64,000 nucleotides of DNA from Halobacteriales archaeon QS_1_69_70 (GTDB lineage Archaea > Halobacteriota > Halobacteria > Halobacteriales > Haloarculaceae): contig PXRI01000008.1 in the NCBI GenBank assembly GCA_003021005.1, forward strand, positions 1 through 64,000, written 5' to 3'. Every line of letters starts with the position of its first letter. Within the stretch, counting starts at the first letter, position 1. Both the position numbers and the translations under genes were made by a program. The notes beneath the pieces were generated by a model that had not been told where the DNA came from, did not search any database, and saw only the letters and a list, made by a program, of their open reading frames with translations. This document shows positions 43,511 to 53,123 of this stretch, one piece after another.

Positions 43511-45175
43511 ATGGTAGTGGCCGCGCCCTTGCAGGTCGACGCGGCGACGGTCGCCGAGGCGGTGAACTTCACCTGGATCCTCGTCGTGTCGTTCCTGATC
43601 TTCTTCATGCACGCCGGCTTCGCGATGCTCGAGGCCGGCCAGGTCCGGTCGAAGAACGTCGCAAACCAGCTGACGAAGAACCTGCTCACCTGGAGCGTCG
43701 GCGTGGTCGCGTTCTTCCTCGTCGGCGCCGGCGTGAGCAGCCTCGTCGGCGGCGGTGGCTTCGCCTGGACCGCCGGAAACGACCCCGCCTCGTGGGCGGA
43801 CGGGTGGCTCTACGGGGCTGTCTTCGCCATGACCGCCGCCACGATCGTCTCCGGGGCGGTCGCCGGCCGTGCGAAACTGCGCGCGTACGTCGGCTACACG
43901 GTCTGTCTCGCAGCCGTGATCTACCCCGTCGTCACTGGGATCACCTGGGCCGGTGGGTACCTCGGCTTCCAGGACTTCGCCGGCGGCATGATCGTCCACG
44001 GCATGGGCGGCATCGCCGGCCTGACGGCCGCCGCCGTCCTCGGGCCGCGGATGGACCGGTACAACGAGGACGGCAGCGCCAACGTGATCCCCGGCCACTC
44101 GATGACGTTCGCCGTCCTGGGAACGCTCGTCCTGGCGTTCGGCTGGTACGGGTTCAACGTCGGGACCGCCGCCATCTTCACGGGCTCCGAAACGACGGTG
44201 TTCAACGGTGACGTGCTCGGCCGCGTCGCACTGACAACCACGCTCGCGATGGCGATGGGCGCCGTGGGCGCCGGCGGCGTCTCGCTCCTGAAGACCGGCA
44301 AGGTGGACACCCTCTACGTCGCGAACGGCCTGCTCGCGGGCCTCGTGGGCATCACCGCCATCCCGAACGTCGCCGCCTGGTGGGGCGCGCTCGTCGTCGG
44401 CGCCCTCGCCGGCGCTCAGCTGCCCGTCGTGTTCACGTTCGTCGAACGCACCCTGAAGATCGACGACGTCTGTGCGGTATTCCCCGTCCACGGGAGCGCC
44501 GGCGTGCTCGGCGCGCTCGCGTACCCGTTCGTCTCGCCGTCCGTACTCTCGGGCGGATCCGGTGCGGTCATCGACGCCTTTATCACCCAGGCCATCGGGG
44601 TCGCTGCGATAGCCGGGTGGACGATCTTCATGACCGGGCTCGTGTTCTTCATCTTCAAGCTGGCCGGCCAGGCCCGCGTCGCCCCCGGCCACGAGCAGGC
44701 GGGCCTCGACGTATCCGAGCACGGCGTCGACACGTACCCCGAGTTCGGCGGCCGCGACCCGCTGGCGACCGACGGTGGCTACCGCGAGACCGACGGCATC
44801 GTCCGGCCCGACGGCGGGCGCGCGAACGACGGGGGTATCAAGCTGGTGATGGCGTTCATCCGGCCGGACAAGCTCTCCGACGTCAAGGAGGGCCTCGCCG
44901 AGGTCGGCGCGCCGTCGCTATCGGTGACGAACGTCTCCGGCCGCGGCAGCCAGCCGGCGAAGACCGGCCAGTGGCGCGGCGAGGAGTACAGCGTCGACCT
45001 CCACCAGAAGGTCAAAGTCGAGTGCGTCGTCGCCGACATCCCCGCTACCGACGTCGCGGAAGCGATCCGGGAGACCGGCAAGACCGGCGACCCGGGCGAC
45101 GGCAAGGTCTTCATCCTGCCCGTCGAGGACGCCTACCAGATCCGGACCGGCGAGGGCGGCCGCAGCGCGGTCTGA
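43511..45175 (+). CDS. Ammonium transporter fused to a PII domain
   Basis: 554 residues. The first ~410 are an Amt channel of about 11 spans: start [20 protein letters not shown] (no 'TALV' signal variant), then [20 protein letters not shown] (pore His), [20 protein letters not shown] and [12 protein letters not shown] (second pore His region). A ~30-residue linker leads to a PII domain (residues about 441-554): [21 protein letters not shown]-loop [20 protein letters not shown], and [20 protein letters not shown]. The usual uridylylated Tyr of the T-loop (E-Y-R-G) is Trp here (QWRG). The fused PII would gate its own channel. Confidence 0.93.
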   Translation: MVVAAPLQVDAATVAEAVNFTWILVVSFLIFFMHAGFAMLEAGQVRSKNVANQLTKNLLTWSVGVVAFFLVGAGVSSLVGGGGFAWTAGNDPASWADGWLYGAVFAMTAATIVSGAVAGRAKLRAYVGYTVCLAAVIYPVVTGITWAGGYLGFQDFAGGMIVHGMGGIAGLTAAAVLGPRMDRYNEDGSANVIPGHSMTFAVLGTLVLAFGWYGFNVGTAAIFTGSETTVFNGDVLGRVALTTTLAMAMGAVGAGGVSLLKTGKVDTLYVANGLLAGLVGITAIPNVAAWWGALVVGALAGAQLPVVFTFVERTLKIDDVCAVFPVHGSAGVLGALAYPFVSPSVLSGGSGAVIDAFITQAIGVAAIAGWTIFMTGLVFFIFKLAGQARVAPGHEQAGLDVSEHGVDTYPEFGGRDPLATDGGYRETDGIVRPDGGRANDGGIKLVMAFIRPDKLSDVKEGLAEVGAPSLSVTNVSGRGSQPAKTGQWRGEEYSVDLHQKVKVECVVADIPATDVAEAIRETGKTGDPGDGKVFILPVEDAYQIRTGEGGRSAV

Positions 45176-45224
45176 CGGCGACGCCGGGATTGCGTGCCGG
45201 TCGCGGGCCGCCCTCGCTGGGGGT

Positions 45225-45485
45225 CTATTCGCCGGCGGATGGCGACGGCTGGTCGGCCGACCGTCGCGCGGCCGAACGCGTCCAGGCGACGTAGCCGAAG
45301 ACCGCCACGACCAGAAGCACCGCACCGACGTCGGTAGCGGTGAGGGTAGCGCCGTCGACCATCCCGCGGGCGGCGATGTATTCCTCGACGGTCCGGACGC
45401 GGCCACGGACGGCGAGCACGCCGACCTCGCTGACGCCAACCACGGTCAACGCCGTGACCGCACGAACGAGCGTGGCGGCGACCAT
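45225..45485 (-). CDS. Small membrane protein, SSF-like N-terminus
   Basis: 86 residues with two hydrophobic segments. The stretch GRVRTVEEYIAARG between them resembles the region after the first helix of haloarchaeal sodium:solute symporters (RVRSVEDFITAR). A complete symporter is about 500 residues, so this may be a fragment or a small protein built from it. It directly follows the tenA genes on the same strand (one base gap to the tenA2 stop). Confidence 0.55.
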   Translation of the reverse strand: MVAATLVRAVTALTVVGVSEVGVLAVRGRVRTVEEYIAARGMVDGATLTATDVGAVLLVVAVFGYVAWTRSAARRSADQPSPSAGE

Positions 45486-46108
45486 CTACGCCACCTCCCC
45501 GTCGGTGTAAGCCGCGTCGAAGAACGCCACCTCGAGGTCGACGGTCCGGCGGAACAGCCGCCGGACGCGAGCCTCCCGGCGCGCCGACAGCTCCGGGCCG
45601 ACGGCGTCGAGCTGGCCGCGGAGCCACGCGACGAACTCGACGAACGGCGGCACCGCGTGGAGGTCGATCCACTCCGCGTAGGGATCCGGGAGGTCGGCGC
45701 CGGCGCTCGGCGGCGCGGTGTCGGAGTCGCCGTGGGTCTCGGCGACCGCCGTGGCCCAGGACTCGTAGATCCACTCGGCGGGGACGAGGACCGCGAGCGT
45801 CTCCGCGTACCCGCCCTGGCGGGCGGCCCGGCCGAGCAGGTCGACGAACGCCTCTTGGCCGCCACGTCGGGGGCCTGGCCGACGGCGTAGCCGAACGTGC
45901 TCACCAGCGCGTCGACGAACGCGTAGTCTTGGACGAGGTAGTCGGCGAAGGCGTCCGGGTCCAGCGTGCCGGCGCCGAGGTCCCGCGTGAACGGGTGGGC
46001 GACGGCGTCGGTCCAGGCCGGTTCCGTCCGGGCCCGGAGCCACGCGGTGAACCGTGGGTCCGTCCGGCCGGCGGCGTAGTCGGCGTACCGCTCGGGGACG
46101 TCGGTCAC
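45486..46108 (-). pseudogene. tenA-like gene (Glu-type) with one-base deletion
   Basis: Two frames make one TenA family protein. Frame one: VTDVPERYADYAAGRTDPRF to GQAPDVAAK; frame two: EAFVDLLGRAARQGGYAETL to FFDAAYTDGEVA. Adding one G to AAGAGGCG (giving AAGGAGGCG) near 45854 restores the reading frame exactly. Where TenA has the catalytic Cys, this protein has Ala/Glu (VLVPAEWIYESW), as in the TenA_E group. Start GTG at 46108 overlaps the upstream tenA stop as GTGA. Either a pseudogene or a base-calling error. Confidence 0.75.
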
Positions 46109-46764
46109 ATGCCCCACCCCTCTTGGGTGTAGGCCATCTCCCAGAACCGGTACTCGAGTTTCGCGCTGCGGAGGAACGCGGCCTCCATCGCGTCGTGCTG
46201 GCCGGGGTAGGCCTCGCCGCAGCGGTCGACGAACTCCCGGGTCCAGGCGGTCGCCTCGCGGAACTCCTCGCCCGTGTAGGTCTCGATGAACGGCGTGTAA
46301 CGGTGTTCGCCGTCGGCGATGTCCGCCATGTGGGCGGCGACGTCGTGGTAGCCCTGCATGCAGGGGTAGAGTGCGGCGGCGATCTCGGCAATGGAGCCCT
46401 CGTAGGCGGTCCGCACGAGGAAGTTCGTGTAGGCCACGCAGGTCGGGGCCTTCTCGACGCGCTCGAGGTCGGCCTCGTCGATGCCGTAGTCGGCCGCAAA
46501 GGAGCGGTGCAGGTCCATCTCCTCGTCGAGCACCTGGTGGGCGACCCCCAGCAGGTGGGTCATCGTCGACTCGTCGTCGGCCTTCACGCCGGCGAGCGCG
46601 AACAGGCGGGCGTAGTCCAGCAGGTACCGGTAGTCCTGCTCGACCCAGTGCCGGAACGCCGCCTCGTCGAGGCTGCCGGCGGCCAGTTCCCGGACGAACG
46701 GGTGCTCGAACTGGGCCGTCCAGACGTCGTCGCCGATCTCGAGGAGTCGGTCGCTGAACGCCAT
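46105..46764 (-). CDS. tenA: TenA family aminopyrimidine aminohydrolase (thiaminase II)
   Basis: 219 residues. Hydrolyses the amino group of the degraded thiamine pyrimidine to regenerate hydroxymethylpyrimidine. The catalytic Cys135 (ALYPCMQGYHDV) and Glu204 (KLEYRFWEMAY) match the positions in the well studied bacterial enzyme. It overlaps the second tenA gene by GTGA. A TATA box 27-33 bases before the ATG is overlapped upstream by a palindrome that may be an operator. Confidence 0.94.
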   Translation of the reverse strand: MAFSDRLLEIGDDVWTAQFEHPFVRELAAGSLDEAAFRHWVEQDYRYLLDYARLFALAGVKADDESTMTHLLGVAHQVLDEEMDLHRSFAADYGIDEADLERVEKAPTCVAYTNFLVRTAYEGSIAEIAAALYPCMQGYHDVAAHMADIADGEHRYTPFIETYTGEEFREATAWTREFVDRCGEAYPGQHDAMEAAFLRSAKLEYRFWEMAYTQEGWGM

Positions 46765-46789
46765 CGCCGGGTCGTCTCGGCCCGGCGAC

Positions 46790-46810
46790 TTATAACCAAC
46801 TAATATTAGT
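46790..46810 (-). promoter_or_regulatory. tenA promoter with a 12-bp palindrome
   Basis: On the minus strand ACTAATATTAGT (46799-46810, perfect palindrome) is directly followed by TGGTTATAAG, the TATA box. ATG follows after about 26 bases, so the transcript is probably leaderless. A repressor or activator bound at the palindrome would sit at the BRE. Haloarchaeal thiamine genes are controlled by a DNA-binding regulator, so this is a candidate site. Confidence 0.5.
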
Positions 46811-47024
46811 GGGTGGTATCCCGCGAGTGTGACAAGCGGGACGGCCGTCGGCGACCGGCCCGGCGGCTCGACGAGTGATCGACGCGGCAGGCGGTCGCGG
46901 GCAGGACCAGCGCGAACTCAGCGGCGGTACGCAACCCGGCCCGCCACGGCAGAGGCCTCCCCTGCCTGGCTCCATCCAGTCGGTCCACCGCCAGACATAA
47001 CCTGCGCCGCCGAGACCCCGGCCC

Positions 47025-47927
47025 ATGGCGACGCGTACCGGATCGGGCGGTCTCGGCTTCCTCGACCGGCTGAAGACCGGCTGGACGCTGACCAAAGACA
47101 GCCTCGGCGTGATACGCGACCATCCGAAACTCCTCGCGTTCCCGCTTCTGGCCGGGGTCTCGAGCATCGTCTTCCTCCTGTTATTTTTCGTTCCGCTGGT
47201 GCTTTCGGATGCGATCGGCGGCGGACTCGAGTACGTCGTCCTCTTCGCCCTGTACTTCGCCACGACCTTCCTCAGCACCTACTTCTCGGCGGCGCTCGTC
47301 CACGCGGCCAACGAGGCGTTCCACGGCCGCGAGCCCCGACTCCGCGACAGCACGCACGCGGTGTCCGGCAGTCTCGGCCCCATCCTCGTCTGGTCTGTCA
47401 TCTCCGCGACGGTCAGCGTCATCTTCAGGATCCTCGAGAACTCCGACAACCCCGCCGCCGCCGTCCTCCGGTCGCTTTTCACCATCGGATGGGCGATCCT
47501 GACGTTCTTCATCGTGCCCGTCATCGTCTTCGAGGACGTCACGGCGACCTCGATGTTCGAATGGAGCGGCGAGACGTTCAGGGACACGTGGGGCGAGACC
47601 CTCGGGGCCGGCTTCGGCATCACCGCCATCGTGATCGGCATCGGCCTCGTGCTCGTCGTGGGCGCGATCGCGGTCTCGGTCCCCGTCGGGGCGGTACTGC
47701 CGGGCGCCGGCATCATCCTCGCGGTGGTCCTCGTCGCCGTCGCGCTGGTATTCACGTTCCTGCTCAGCCAGACCATCTGGGGGATCGCGAAGACGGCGCT
47801 GTACCTCTACGCCGTCGAGGGAGCCACCCCCGAGCAGTTCGAGAACTTCGACTTCCGGACCCTCGGCGGCCGGGCCGAACAGCGCGCGTCGCCGGGATCG
47901 GGGCCGGACCGTCGGGCTGGCGACTGA
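47025..47927 (+). CDS. DUF6159 family membrane protein
   Basis: 300 residues with about six hydrophobic segments and the DUF6159 pattern: RLKTGWTLTKDSLGVIRDHP, LLAFPLLAGVSSIVFLLLFF, STYFSAALVHAANEAF, and GIAKTALYLYAVEGATPEQF. Function unknown; likely a cytoplasmic-membrane protein. Divergent from tenA. Its Arg-rich end after FRTLGG (RAEQRASPGSGPDRRAGD) runs into a repeat region. Confidence 0.85.
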   Translation: MATRTGSGGLGFLDRLKTGWTLTKDSLGVIRDHPKLLAFPLLAGVSSIVFLLLFFVPLVLSDAIGGGLEYVVLFALYFATTFLSTYFSAALVHAANEAFHGREPRLRDSTHAVSGSLGPILVWSVISATVSVIFRILENSDNPAAAVLRSLFTIGWAILTFFIVPVIVFEDVTATSMFEWSGETFRDTWGETLGAGFGITAIVIGIGLVLVVGAIAVSVPVGAVLPGAGIILAVVLVAVALVFTFLLSQTIWGIAKTALYLYAVEGATPEQFENFDFRTLGGRAEQRASPGSGPDRRAGD

Positions 47928-47969
47928 CCACAGCGGGGACCCGGCGGCCGCGGACCCACCGGTCGGCCT

Positions 47970-48102
47970 ACCGGCCGGCCACGGACTGTACCCTCTCGGG
48001 CTGGCCGGCGCACTCGGCCGGGTACGGATGGCGATCTCTTCGAGTCGGCCAGCCCATCCGGCCGGGGACGGACGGTAACCTCTTTCGGGTCGGGCGGCCT
48101 AC
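47970..48102. repeat. ~44-bp imperfect tandem repeat, three copies
   Basis: Blocks with CGGCCGG..ACGGA and CTCT.TCGGGT.GG recur with the ACGGA at 47981, 48024 and 48068. They fill the gap between the DUF6159 stop and the hemL start. Confidence 0.6.
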
Positions 48103-48110
48103 CGGCGGGC

Positions 48111-49451
48111 ATGAACCGCGACGCCTCCCGCTCGCTGTACGACCGGGCGCTGTCGGTGCTGCCCGGCGGGGTCAACTCCTCGGTGCGGGCCGCGCCGCAG
48201 CCGTACCCGACGTTCGTCGAGCGCGGCGAGGCCGGCCACGTCGTCGACGCCGACGGCAACCGGTACGTCGACTGGATCCAGGGACTCGGCCCGCTGCTTT
48301 TCGGCCACGACATCCCGGAGCCGGTCCAGGCGGCGATCCACTCGCACGCCGCCGACGGCCCGATGTACGGGATGCCCTCGGAGGTCGAGGTCGAGCACGC
48401 CGAGTTCGTGTGCCGGCACGTCCCGGGCGTCGAGATGCTCCGCTTTGTCAACAGCGGCACGGAGGCGACGGTGTCGGCCTGCCGGCTCGCCCGCGCCGTC
48501 ACCGACCGGGACAAGATCGTCGTCATGCGCGGCGGTTACCACGGCGCCCAGGAGACCACGCTGGTTGAGGGCGACCGCGACGCCCCGGAGCCGTCCAGTC
48601 CCGGCATCCCGGCGGCCTTCGCCGCCGAGACCGTTCCCGTCCGGTTCAACGACGAGGCGGCCGCCCGGGCGGCGTTCCGCGAGCACGGCGAGGACATCGC
48701 CGCCGTCCTCGTCGAACCGATCCAGGCGAACATGGGCATCGTCCACCCCGCCGAGGGCTACCACGAGACGCTCCGCGAGCTCACCGCCGACCACGGCGCG
48801 CTGTTGATCTTCGACGAGGTCATCACCGGCTTCCGGGTCGGCGGACTCCAGTGCGCCCAGGGCCGCTTCGACGTCGACCCCGACCTCACGACGTTCGGAA
48901 AGATCATTGGCGGCGGCTTCCCGGTCGGCGCCGTCGGCGGCAAGACGGCATACGTCGAACAGTTCACCCCCGCCGGCGACGTCTTCCAGGCCGGAACGTT
49001 CTCCGGGCACCCGGTCACGATGGCGGCGGGCTTAGAGACGCTGAAGTACTGCGCCGAGGCGGACGTCTACGACCACGTCGACGACCTCGGCCGACGGCTC
49101 AGGGCCGGCCTCGCGGACATCGTGGCCGACCAGGCGCCCGAGTACACCGTCGTCGGCACCGACTCGCTGTTCAAGGTGCTCTTCACCCGCGGGGACTCGC
49201 CACCGCAGGGCGACGCCTGCACGGACGGCTGCCGGCAGGAGCCCGCCTGCGACCGGTACGGCGGCTGCCCGCGGGCCGGTGTCGACGTGGAGGCCGCCCA
49301 GACGGCGCGATACGCGCGGCTGTTCCGGCCCGCGATGCTGGAGGCGGGCATCCTCGTCTCCCAGAACCAATTCGAGGCGAACTTCGTCTCCCACGGCCAC
49401 ACCGAGGCCGACGTCGAGGAAACCCTCGAGGCCTACGACGAGGCCCTCTAA
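48111..49451 (+). CDS. hemL: Glutamate-1-semialdehyde 2,1-aminomutase
   Basis: PLP enzyme that makes 5-aminolevulinate for haem and cobamide synthesis; HemB, 7 kb upstream, uses its product. The PLP lysine is K264 (TFGKIIGGG); other motifs are [35 protein letters not shown] and DEVITGFR. A Cys-rich insertion near residues 368-388 ([18 protein letters not shown]) with four spaced cysteines is not in the standard family and may bind metal. 446 residues. Confidence 0.95.
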   Translation: MNRDASRSLYDRALSVLPGGVNSSVRAAPQPYPTFVERGEAGHVVDADGNRYVDWIQGLGPLLFGHDIPEPVQAAIHSHAADGPMYGMPSEVEVEHAEFVCRHVPGVEMLRFVNSGTEATVSACRLARAVTDRDKIVVMRGGYHGAQETTLVEGDRDAPEPSSPGIPAAFAAETVPVRFNDEAAARAAFREHGEDIAAVLVEPIQANMGIVHPAEGYHETLRELTADHGALLIFDEVITGFRVGGLQCAQGRFDVDPDLTTFGKIIGGGFPVGAVGGKTAYVEQFTPAGDVFQAGTFSGHPVTMAAGLETLKYCAEADVYDHVDDLGRRLRAGLADIVADQAPEYTVVGTDSLFKVLFTRGDSPPQGDACTDGCRQEPACDRYGGCPRAGVDVEAAQTARYARLFRPAMLEAGILVSQNQFEANFVSHGHTEADVEETLEAYDEAL

Positions 49452-49541
49452 CGGGACGACTCGTCGTCGCCGCGGAGATTCGGCGCCGGTGGCAATGTGG
49501 CTCCGCACGGTCGACGGAGCGTCCGTGAAAACGGCGTCCGC

Positions 49542-49796
49542 TCAGGCCTCGGCGGCGTACGTCTCCTCGAGATACTCGACGATGTCGTCGGACTCGTCCA
49601 TGCCGTCGACGCCGTGGTCCTCGTCCACGATGACGGGAACGCCGGTCTGGCCGCTGACCTCCTTCACCTCGGTCCGCTCGGCGGGTGTGCTCGGGACCTC
49701 GACGCTGTCGTACTCGAGGCCCAGTTGCTCGAGCGTGTCGGTCACTTTCGCACAGTACGGACAGCCGGGGAGTTCGTAGAGCGTGATATCTGCCAT
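49542..49796 (-). CDS. Glutaredoxin-like protein
   Basis: 84 residues with a CPYC active site (C12, C15), cis-Pro in GVPVIVD, and the usual alternating beta-alpha pattern (MADITLYELPGCPYC). Dithiol glutaredoxin; in haloarchaea it may use gamma-glutamylcysteine. ATG at 49796. Converges with hemL. Confidence 0.9.
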   Translation of the reverse strand: MADITLYELPGCPYCAKVTDTLEQLGLEYDSVEVPSTPAERTEVKEVSGQTGVPVIVDEDHGVDGMDESDDIVEYLEETYAAEA

Positions 49797-49837
49797 CACA
49801 CGTCCGTACCGTTTCGGCCCTAAAGAGCGCGACGGTC

Positions 49838-50046
49838 CTCTGTCCGGCAGTGTTCAGATAATACTCCGAGTTATTTGGTTCGTCTACCGAAGCCCCCTCC
49901 CGCTCGCCGGTGTACGCTCGCTGCGCTCCTCGCTTCGCTGCGGTGCTTGCGTCGCCTATACCGGCGAGCGGTCGGCCCCTTCGGAATTCCCGCCCGAGGT
50001 CGGTTGTGCCGGCCAGCTTCGCTTATCTGAATAGTGCCCTCTGTCC
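49838..50046. mobile_element. 193-bp MITE with 8-bp target-site duplication
   Basis: Element 49846-50038 ends in imperfect inverted repeats GGCAGTGTTCAGATAA and TTATCTGAATAGTGCC (14 of 16 match when inverted). It is bordered on both sides by CTCTGTCC (49838-49845 and 50039-50046), a perfect 8-bp duplication. No transposase frame. The ends match the IS end at 83-98, so it is probably moved by that IS family. Confidence 0.9.
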
Positions 50047-50133
50047 GACGAGAGCACGACCGCGAAAGCCCTACGGCGATCGCCGCGGCCTGGGGCTCGC
50101 CGGGGACGAGCGCGTCCACGCCCGTGGCTGCGG

Positions 50134-51564
50134 TCACTCGCCGGTCCCGAGCCGAGTGCGGATGGCGTCGGCGATCGCGTTGCGGCGGCTGACGGCCTCG
50201 TAGCCGCCCCACCCGAGCCCCAATACGGCGCCGAGGACGAACGCCAGGAACGCCCACGAGGTCATCCAGACCGGCCTGAGCCAGGGCTCGACGTGGGCAT
50301 ATCGCTTCGCGACGGACGCGGCGGTCGACTGCAGCGGCGTGCCGGCGCCCAGGTCCGCGATGGCGTCGGCGACGGTGTAGCGGGCCGCCGGCGAATCGTC
50401 GGCGCCGCCGGCGACCGCGTAGCTACCGGTCGTGCCGTGGTCGGCCATCGTCGGCCCGTCGCTGCCCGGGGCGCCGCGCTCGGCCTCGTACGGCGCCCAC
50501 GCCGCGAAGAACTCCCAGACGACCTCGCCCTCCGGCGTGATCTCGACCACGCGGTGGTTCAGGGTGTCCGTCACGAGGGTGTTCCCGTTCGGCAGCCGGT
50601 CGGCGTCCCGCGGCCAGTTGAACCCGCGGACGCTCCAGGCCCTGTTCCACTCGCACTCGCCCGGCGGCGTGCCGGCGCCGAGCCGCGGGTCCGCGTCCCC
50701 GCAGTCGCGAACGTACTCGACGACGCGGTCGTTCTCGCTGTCCGCGACGAGGATAACGGGGGTGCCGTCGTCGCGCTCGAGGTAGTCGGGGTTGTGCTGC
50801 TCGTACAGCGTGTCGTGGTCGTCGTCGGCGCCGAGCCGCATCACGATGTCGTCGGTCCGGCGGTCGACGACGATGACCTGATCGAAGTTGCGCGGCGAGG
50901 CGAGCACGTACCGGTCGCCCTCGCCGACGAATTCGGCGTCGTTGACGTGGGTCCAGTCCTCGTCGAACCCGCCGTCGGTGTCGTTCGGGTAGTGCTCGCG
51001 GAACCGCCACGTCCACTCGACGGTGTCGGACGTCGTGTTCGTGACGAACAGGCGGTCCTCCGGGACCCCGTTCTCGGTGGCGCGCATCCGGGCGACCAGC
51101 AGGCGGTCCTCGGCGAGCCGACTGGTGCTGTGGGTGTCACGGAGGCCGGGGAAGGCGGTACTGTGGACCACCTCGTCGGCCGCCGGATCGTAGACGAAGG
51201 CGACGGTGCCGTCGGGGTTGGTCGAGGTGACGGCGAGCCGGCCGTCGCCGAACGGCTCGATCTCGTAGAACCAGCCGGCGCCGACCTCGTCGCCCTCGAA
51301 CAGCCACGCGAGTTCGGCGTCGCCGTCGGCCGCGACGAGCCGTGCGGGTTTCTTGGGCTGGCCGTAGCCGGCGAAGTGAAAGCCCTGGATGCTGACGTAG
51401 GTCCGCTCGTCGGCCGGCGACGCGACGGTCCCGGGGCCGAGGTCCACCTCCGCGGGGTCGACGGCGGCCGCGGCGGCCGGCGCAAGTAGTGCTGAGATCA
51501 CGACCGCGGCCAGGATCCGTGCGGTCGTCCCACGTGTGTACTCGGCGAGGAGTGGGACGTCCAT
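50134..51564 (-). CDS. Arylsulfotransferase (ASST)-like membrane-anchored protein
   Basis: 476 residues from ATG at 51564. A signal-like hydrophobic stretch (ARILAAVVISALLAPAAAAA) is followed by an exported beta-propeller of about 370 residues with ASST-type blades (DWTHVNDAEFVGEGDRYVLA, EQHNPDYLERDDGTPVILVA, RDADRLPNGNTLVTDTLNHR) and a C-terminal membrane helix (WAFLAFVLGAVLGLGW) that keeps it on the cell surface. Classical ASST enzymes transfer sulfate between phenols; the haloarchaeal members are uncharacterised, so the reaction is open. Confidence 0.85.
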   Translation of the reverse strand: MDVPLLAEYTRGTTARILAAVVISALLAPAAAAAVDPAEVDLGPGTVASPADERTYVSIQGFHFAGYGQPKKPARLVAADGDAELAWLFEGDEVGAGWFYEIEPFGDGRLAVTSTNPDGTVAFVYDPAADEVVHSTAFPGLRDTHSTSRLAEDRLLVARMRATENGVPEDRLFVTNTTSDTVEWTWRFREHYPNDTDGGFDEDWTHVNDAEFVGEGDRYVLASPRNFDQVIVVDRRTDDIVMRLGADDDHDTLYEQHNPDYLERDDGTPVILVADSENDRVVEYVRDCGDADPRLGAGTPPGECEWNRAWSVRGFNWPRDADRLPNGNTLVTDTLNHRVVEITPEGEVVWEFFAAWAPYEAERGAPGSDGPTMADHGTTGSYAVAGGADDSPAARYTVADAIADLGAGTPLQSTAASVAKRYAHVEPWLRPVWMTSWAFLAFVLGAVLGLGWGGYEAVSRRNAIADAIRTRLGTGE

Positions 51565-51686
51565 ACCCTGCCTGGGGCCCGAGGGGTGTGAAGGCGTTAC
51601 GGTTCCGACGGCCGGCGGCCGTGCCGCCGCCTGCCGGTCACGCTGCAGGCGGAGGACGGTCGAACCTCGACATCGAGAACCGGCGG

Positions 51687-53123
51687 TCAGACGAGGGTGT
51701 TCGTCCGGACGAAGTAGTAGGCGACGACGAGGCCCGCCAGCACCCACTGGCCCGGGTGGACCTCGTCGAACTCGCCACGGGCGGCCTTCACGACGGGATA
51801 GGACACCAGGCCGGCGGCGATGCCGGCCGCGATGGAGGTCGTAAGCGGCATCGCGAGGATCGTCAGCCCGCCCGGGACGGCGTGGTCCGTGCGGGTCCAG
51901 TCGATGTCCGTGATGGTCCGGAGCATGAAGATGGCGACCACGAGGAACGCGACGTACGGCGCGAATGACGGGATGGCCGACAGCAAGGGGACGACGGCGA
52001 GCGCGAGCAGGAACAGGCCGGCGACGACGAGTGCGGTCAGGCCCGTCCGGCCGCCCTCCTCCACGCCGGTCGAGGACTCGATGTAGGAGGTGACAGTCGA
52101 GGTGCCCAACAGTGCGCCGACGGTGGTCCCGACCGCGTCGGCCAGAAGCGGCCGGTCCATCTCCGGGAGTTCGCCGGTCTCGTCCAGCAGGTCGGCCGCC
52201 TGCCCCAGGCCCGTGAGGGTGCCGGCGGTGTCGAAGAAGTCCACGAAGAAGAAGGTGAACACGACCATGGCGAAGGTGACCGCCTCCACGCCGGCCAGGC
52301 CGTCGAGGAAGGCGCCGGCGATGGGCGTGACGTCGTAGGCGACGAGGCCGTAGGCGACCTGGTCGACGCCGGGGGCGAGCTGGACGAATCCTGCGTCGAG
52401 GAACGCCTGACCCTCCGGGAGGTCCTCGACGGGGAAGGGGCTCGCCCCCAGGGCGCCGGCGGCGTAGCCGCCCGCGCTGGTGAGGAGGATGCCGATGACG
52501 ATCGAGCCGCGGACGTCGGCGGCGTACAGTCCGAACGTGACGAGGACGCCGGCGACCGAGAGGATGGCGACGGGGTCGCTCGCCAGCACCGGGCTCAGCG
52601 TGACGCCCGCGCCGAGCGTGTTCGTGACGACGCGCATGTTCTGGAGGCCGATCAGCGCGAGGAACAGCCCGATCCCGGCGCCGACGCCGAACTTCACCGG
52701 CTCGGGGAAGAGGTTGATGACGTACTCGCGGGCGCCGACCACCGTCAGTGCGACGAAGACGACGCCCTCGACGAACACCGCCGCGAGGGCGACCTGCCAG
52801 GGCACGCCGATGACCGTCACGACCACGACGAAAAAGGCGTTCAGCCCCATCCCGGGCGCCAGCGCGAACGGGAGGTCCGCGTACAGCGCCATCACCAGCG
52901 TCGCGGTCACGGCGGCGAGGATGGTGACGACCGCGAGCATCTGGAAGGTCCGGGCGGGGTCGACCCCGGCCGGCGTGATGGCCTCGCTGAGGATGGCCGG
53001 GTTGACGACGATGATGTACGACATCGCCAGGAACGTCGTGAGGCCGGCGAGCAGTTCCGTCCGGAGGTCCGACCCGCGCGCCTCCAGATCGAAGTACAAC
53101 GAGACCGAATTACGCACGCTCAT
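51687..53123 (-). CDS. NCS2 family purine permease (AzgA/PbuG-like)
   Basis: 478 residues, about 12-14 membrane spans. Family start FDLEARGSDLRTELLAGLTT, FLAMSYIIVVNPAILSEA, LAPGMGLNAFFVVVV (substrate strand), FFFVDFFDTAGTLTGLGQ and GTSTVTSYIESSTGVEEGGR are the hallmark blocks of the adenine/guanine/hypoxanthine group. It is upstream of, and oriented away from, no nearby operon member; the PRTase-type regulator that precedes it may control it. Confidence 0.93.
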   Translation of the reverse strand: MSVRNSVSLYFDLEARGSDLRTELLAGLTTFLAMSYIIVVNPAILSEAITPAGVDPARTFQMLAVVTILAAVTATLVMALYADLPFALAPGMGLNAFFVVVVTVIGVPWQVALAAVFVEGVVFVALTVVGAREYVINLFPEPVKFGVGAGIGLFLALIGLQNMRVVTNTLGAGVTLSPVLASDPVAILSVAGVLVTFGLYAADVRGSIVIGILLTSAGGYAAGALGASPFPVEDLPEGQAFLDAGFVQLAPGVDQVAYGLVAYDVTPIAGAFLDGLAGVEAVTFAMVVFTFFFVDFFDTAGTLTGLGQAADLLDETGELPEMDRPLLADAVGTTVGALLGTSTVTSYIESSTGVEEGGRTGLTALVVAGLFLLALAVVPLLSAIPSFAPYVAFLVVAIFMLRTITDIDWTRTDHAVPGGLTILAMPLTTSIAAGIAAGLVSYPVVKAARGEFDEVHPGQWVLAGLVVAYYFVRTNTLV

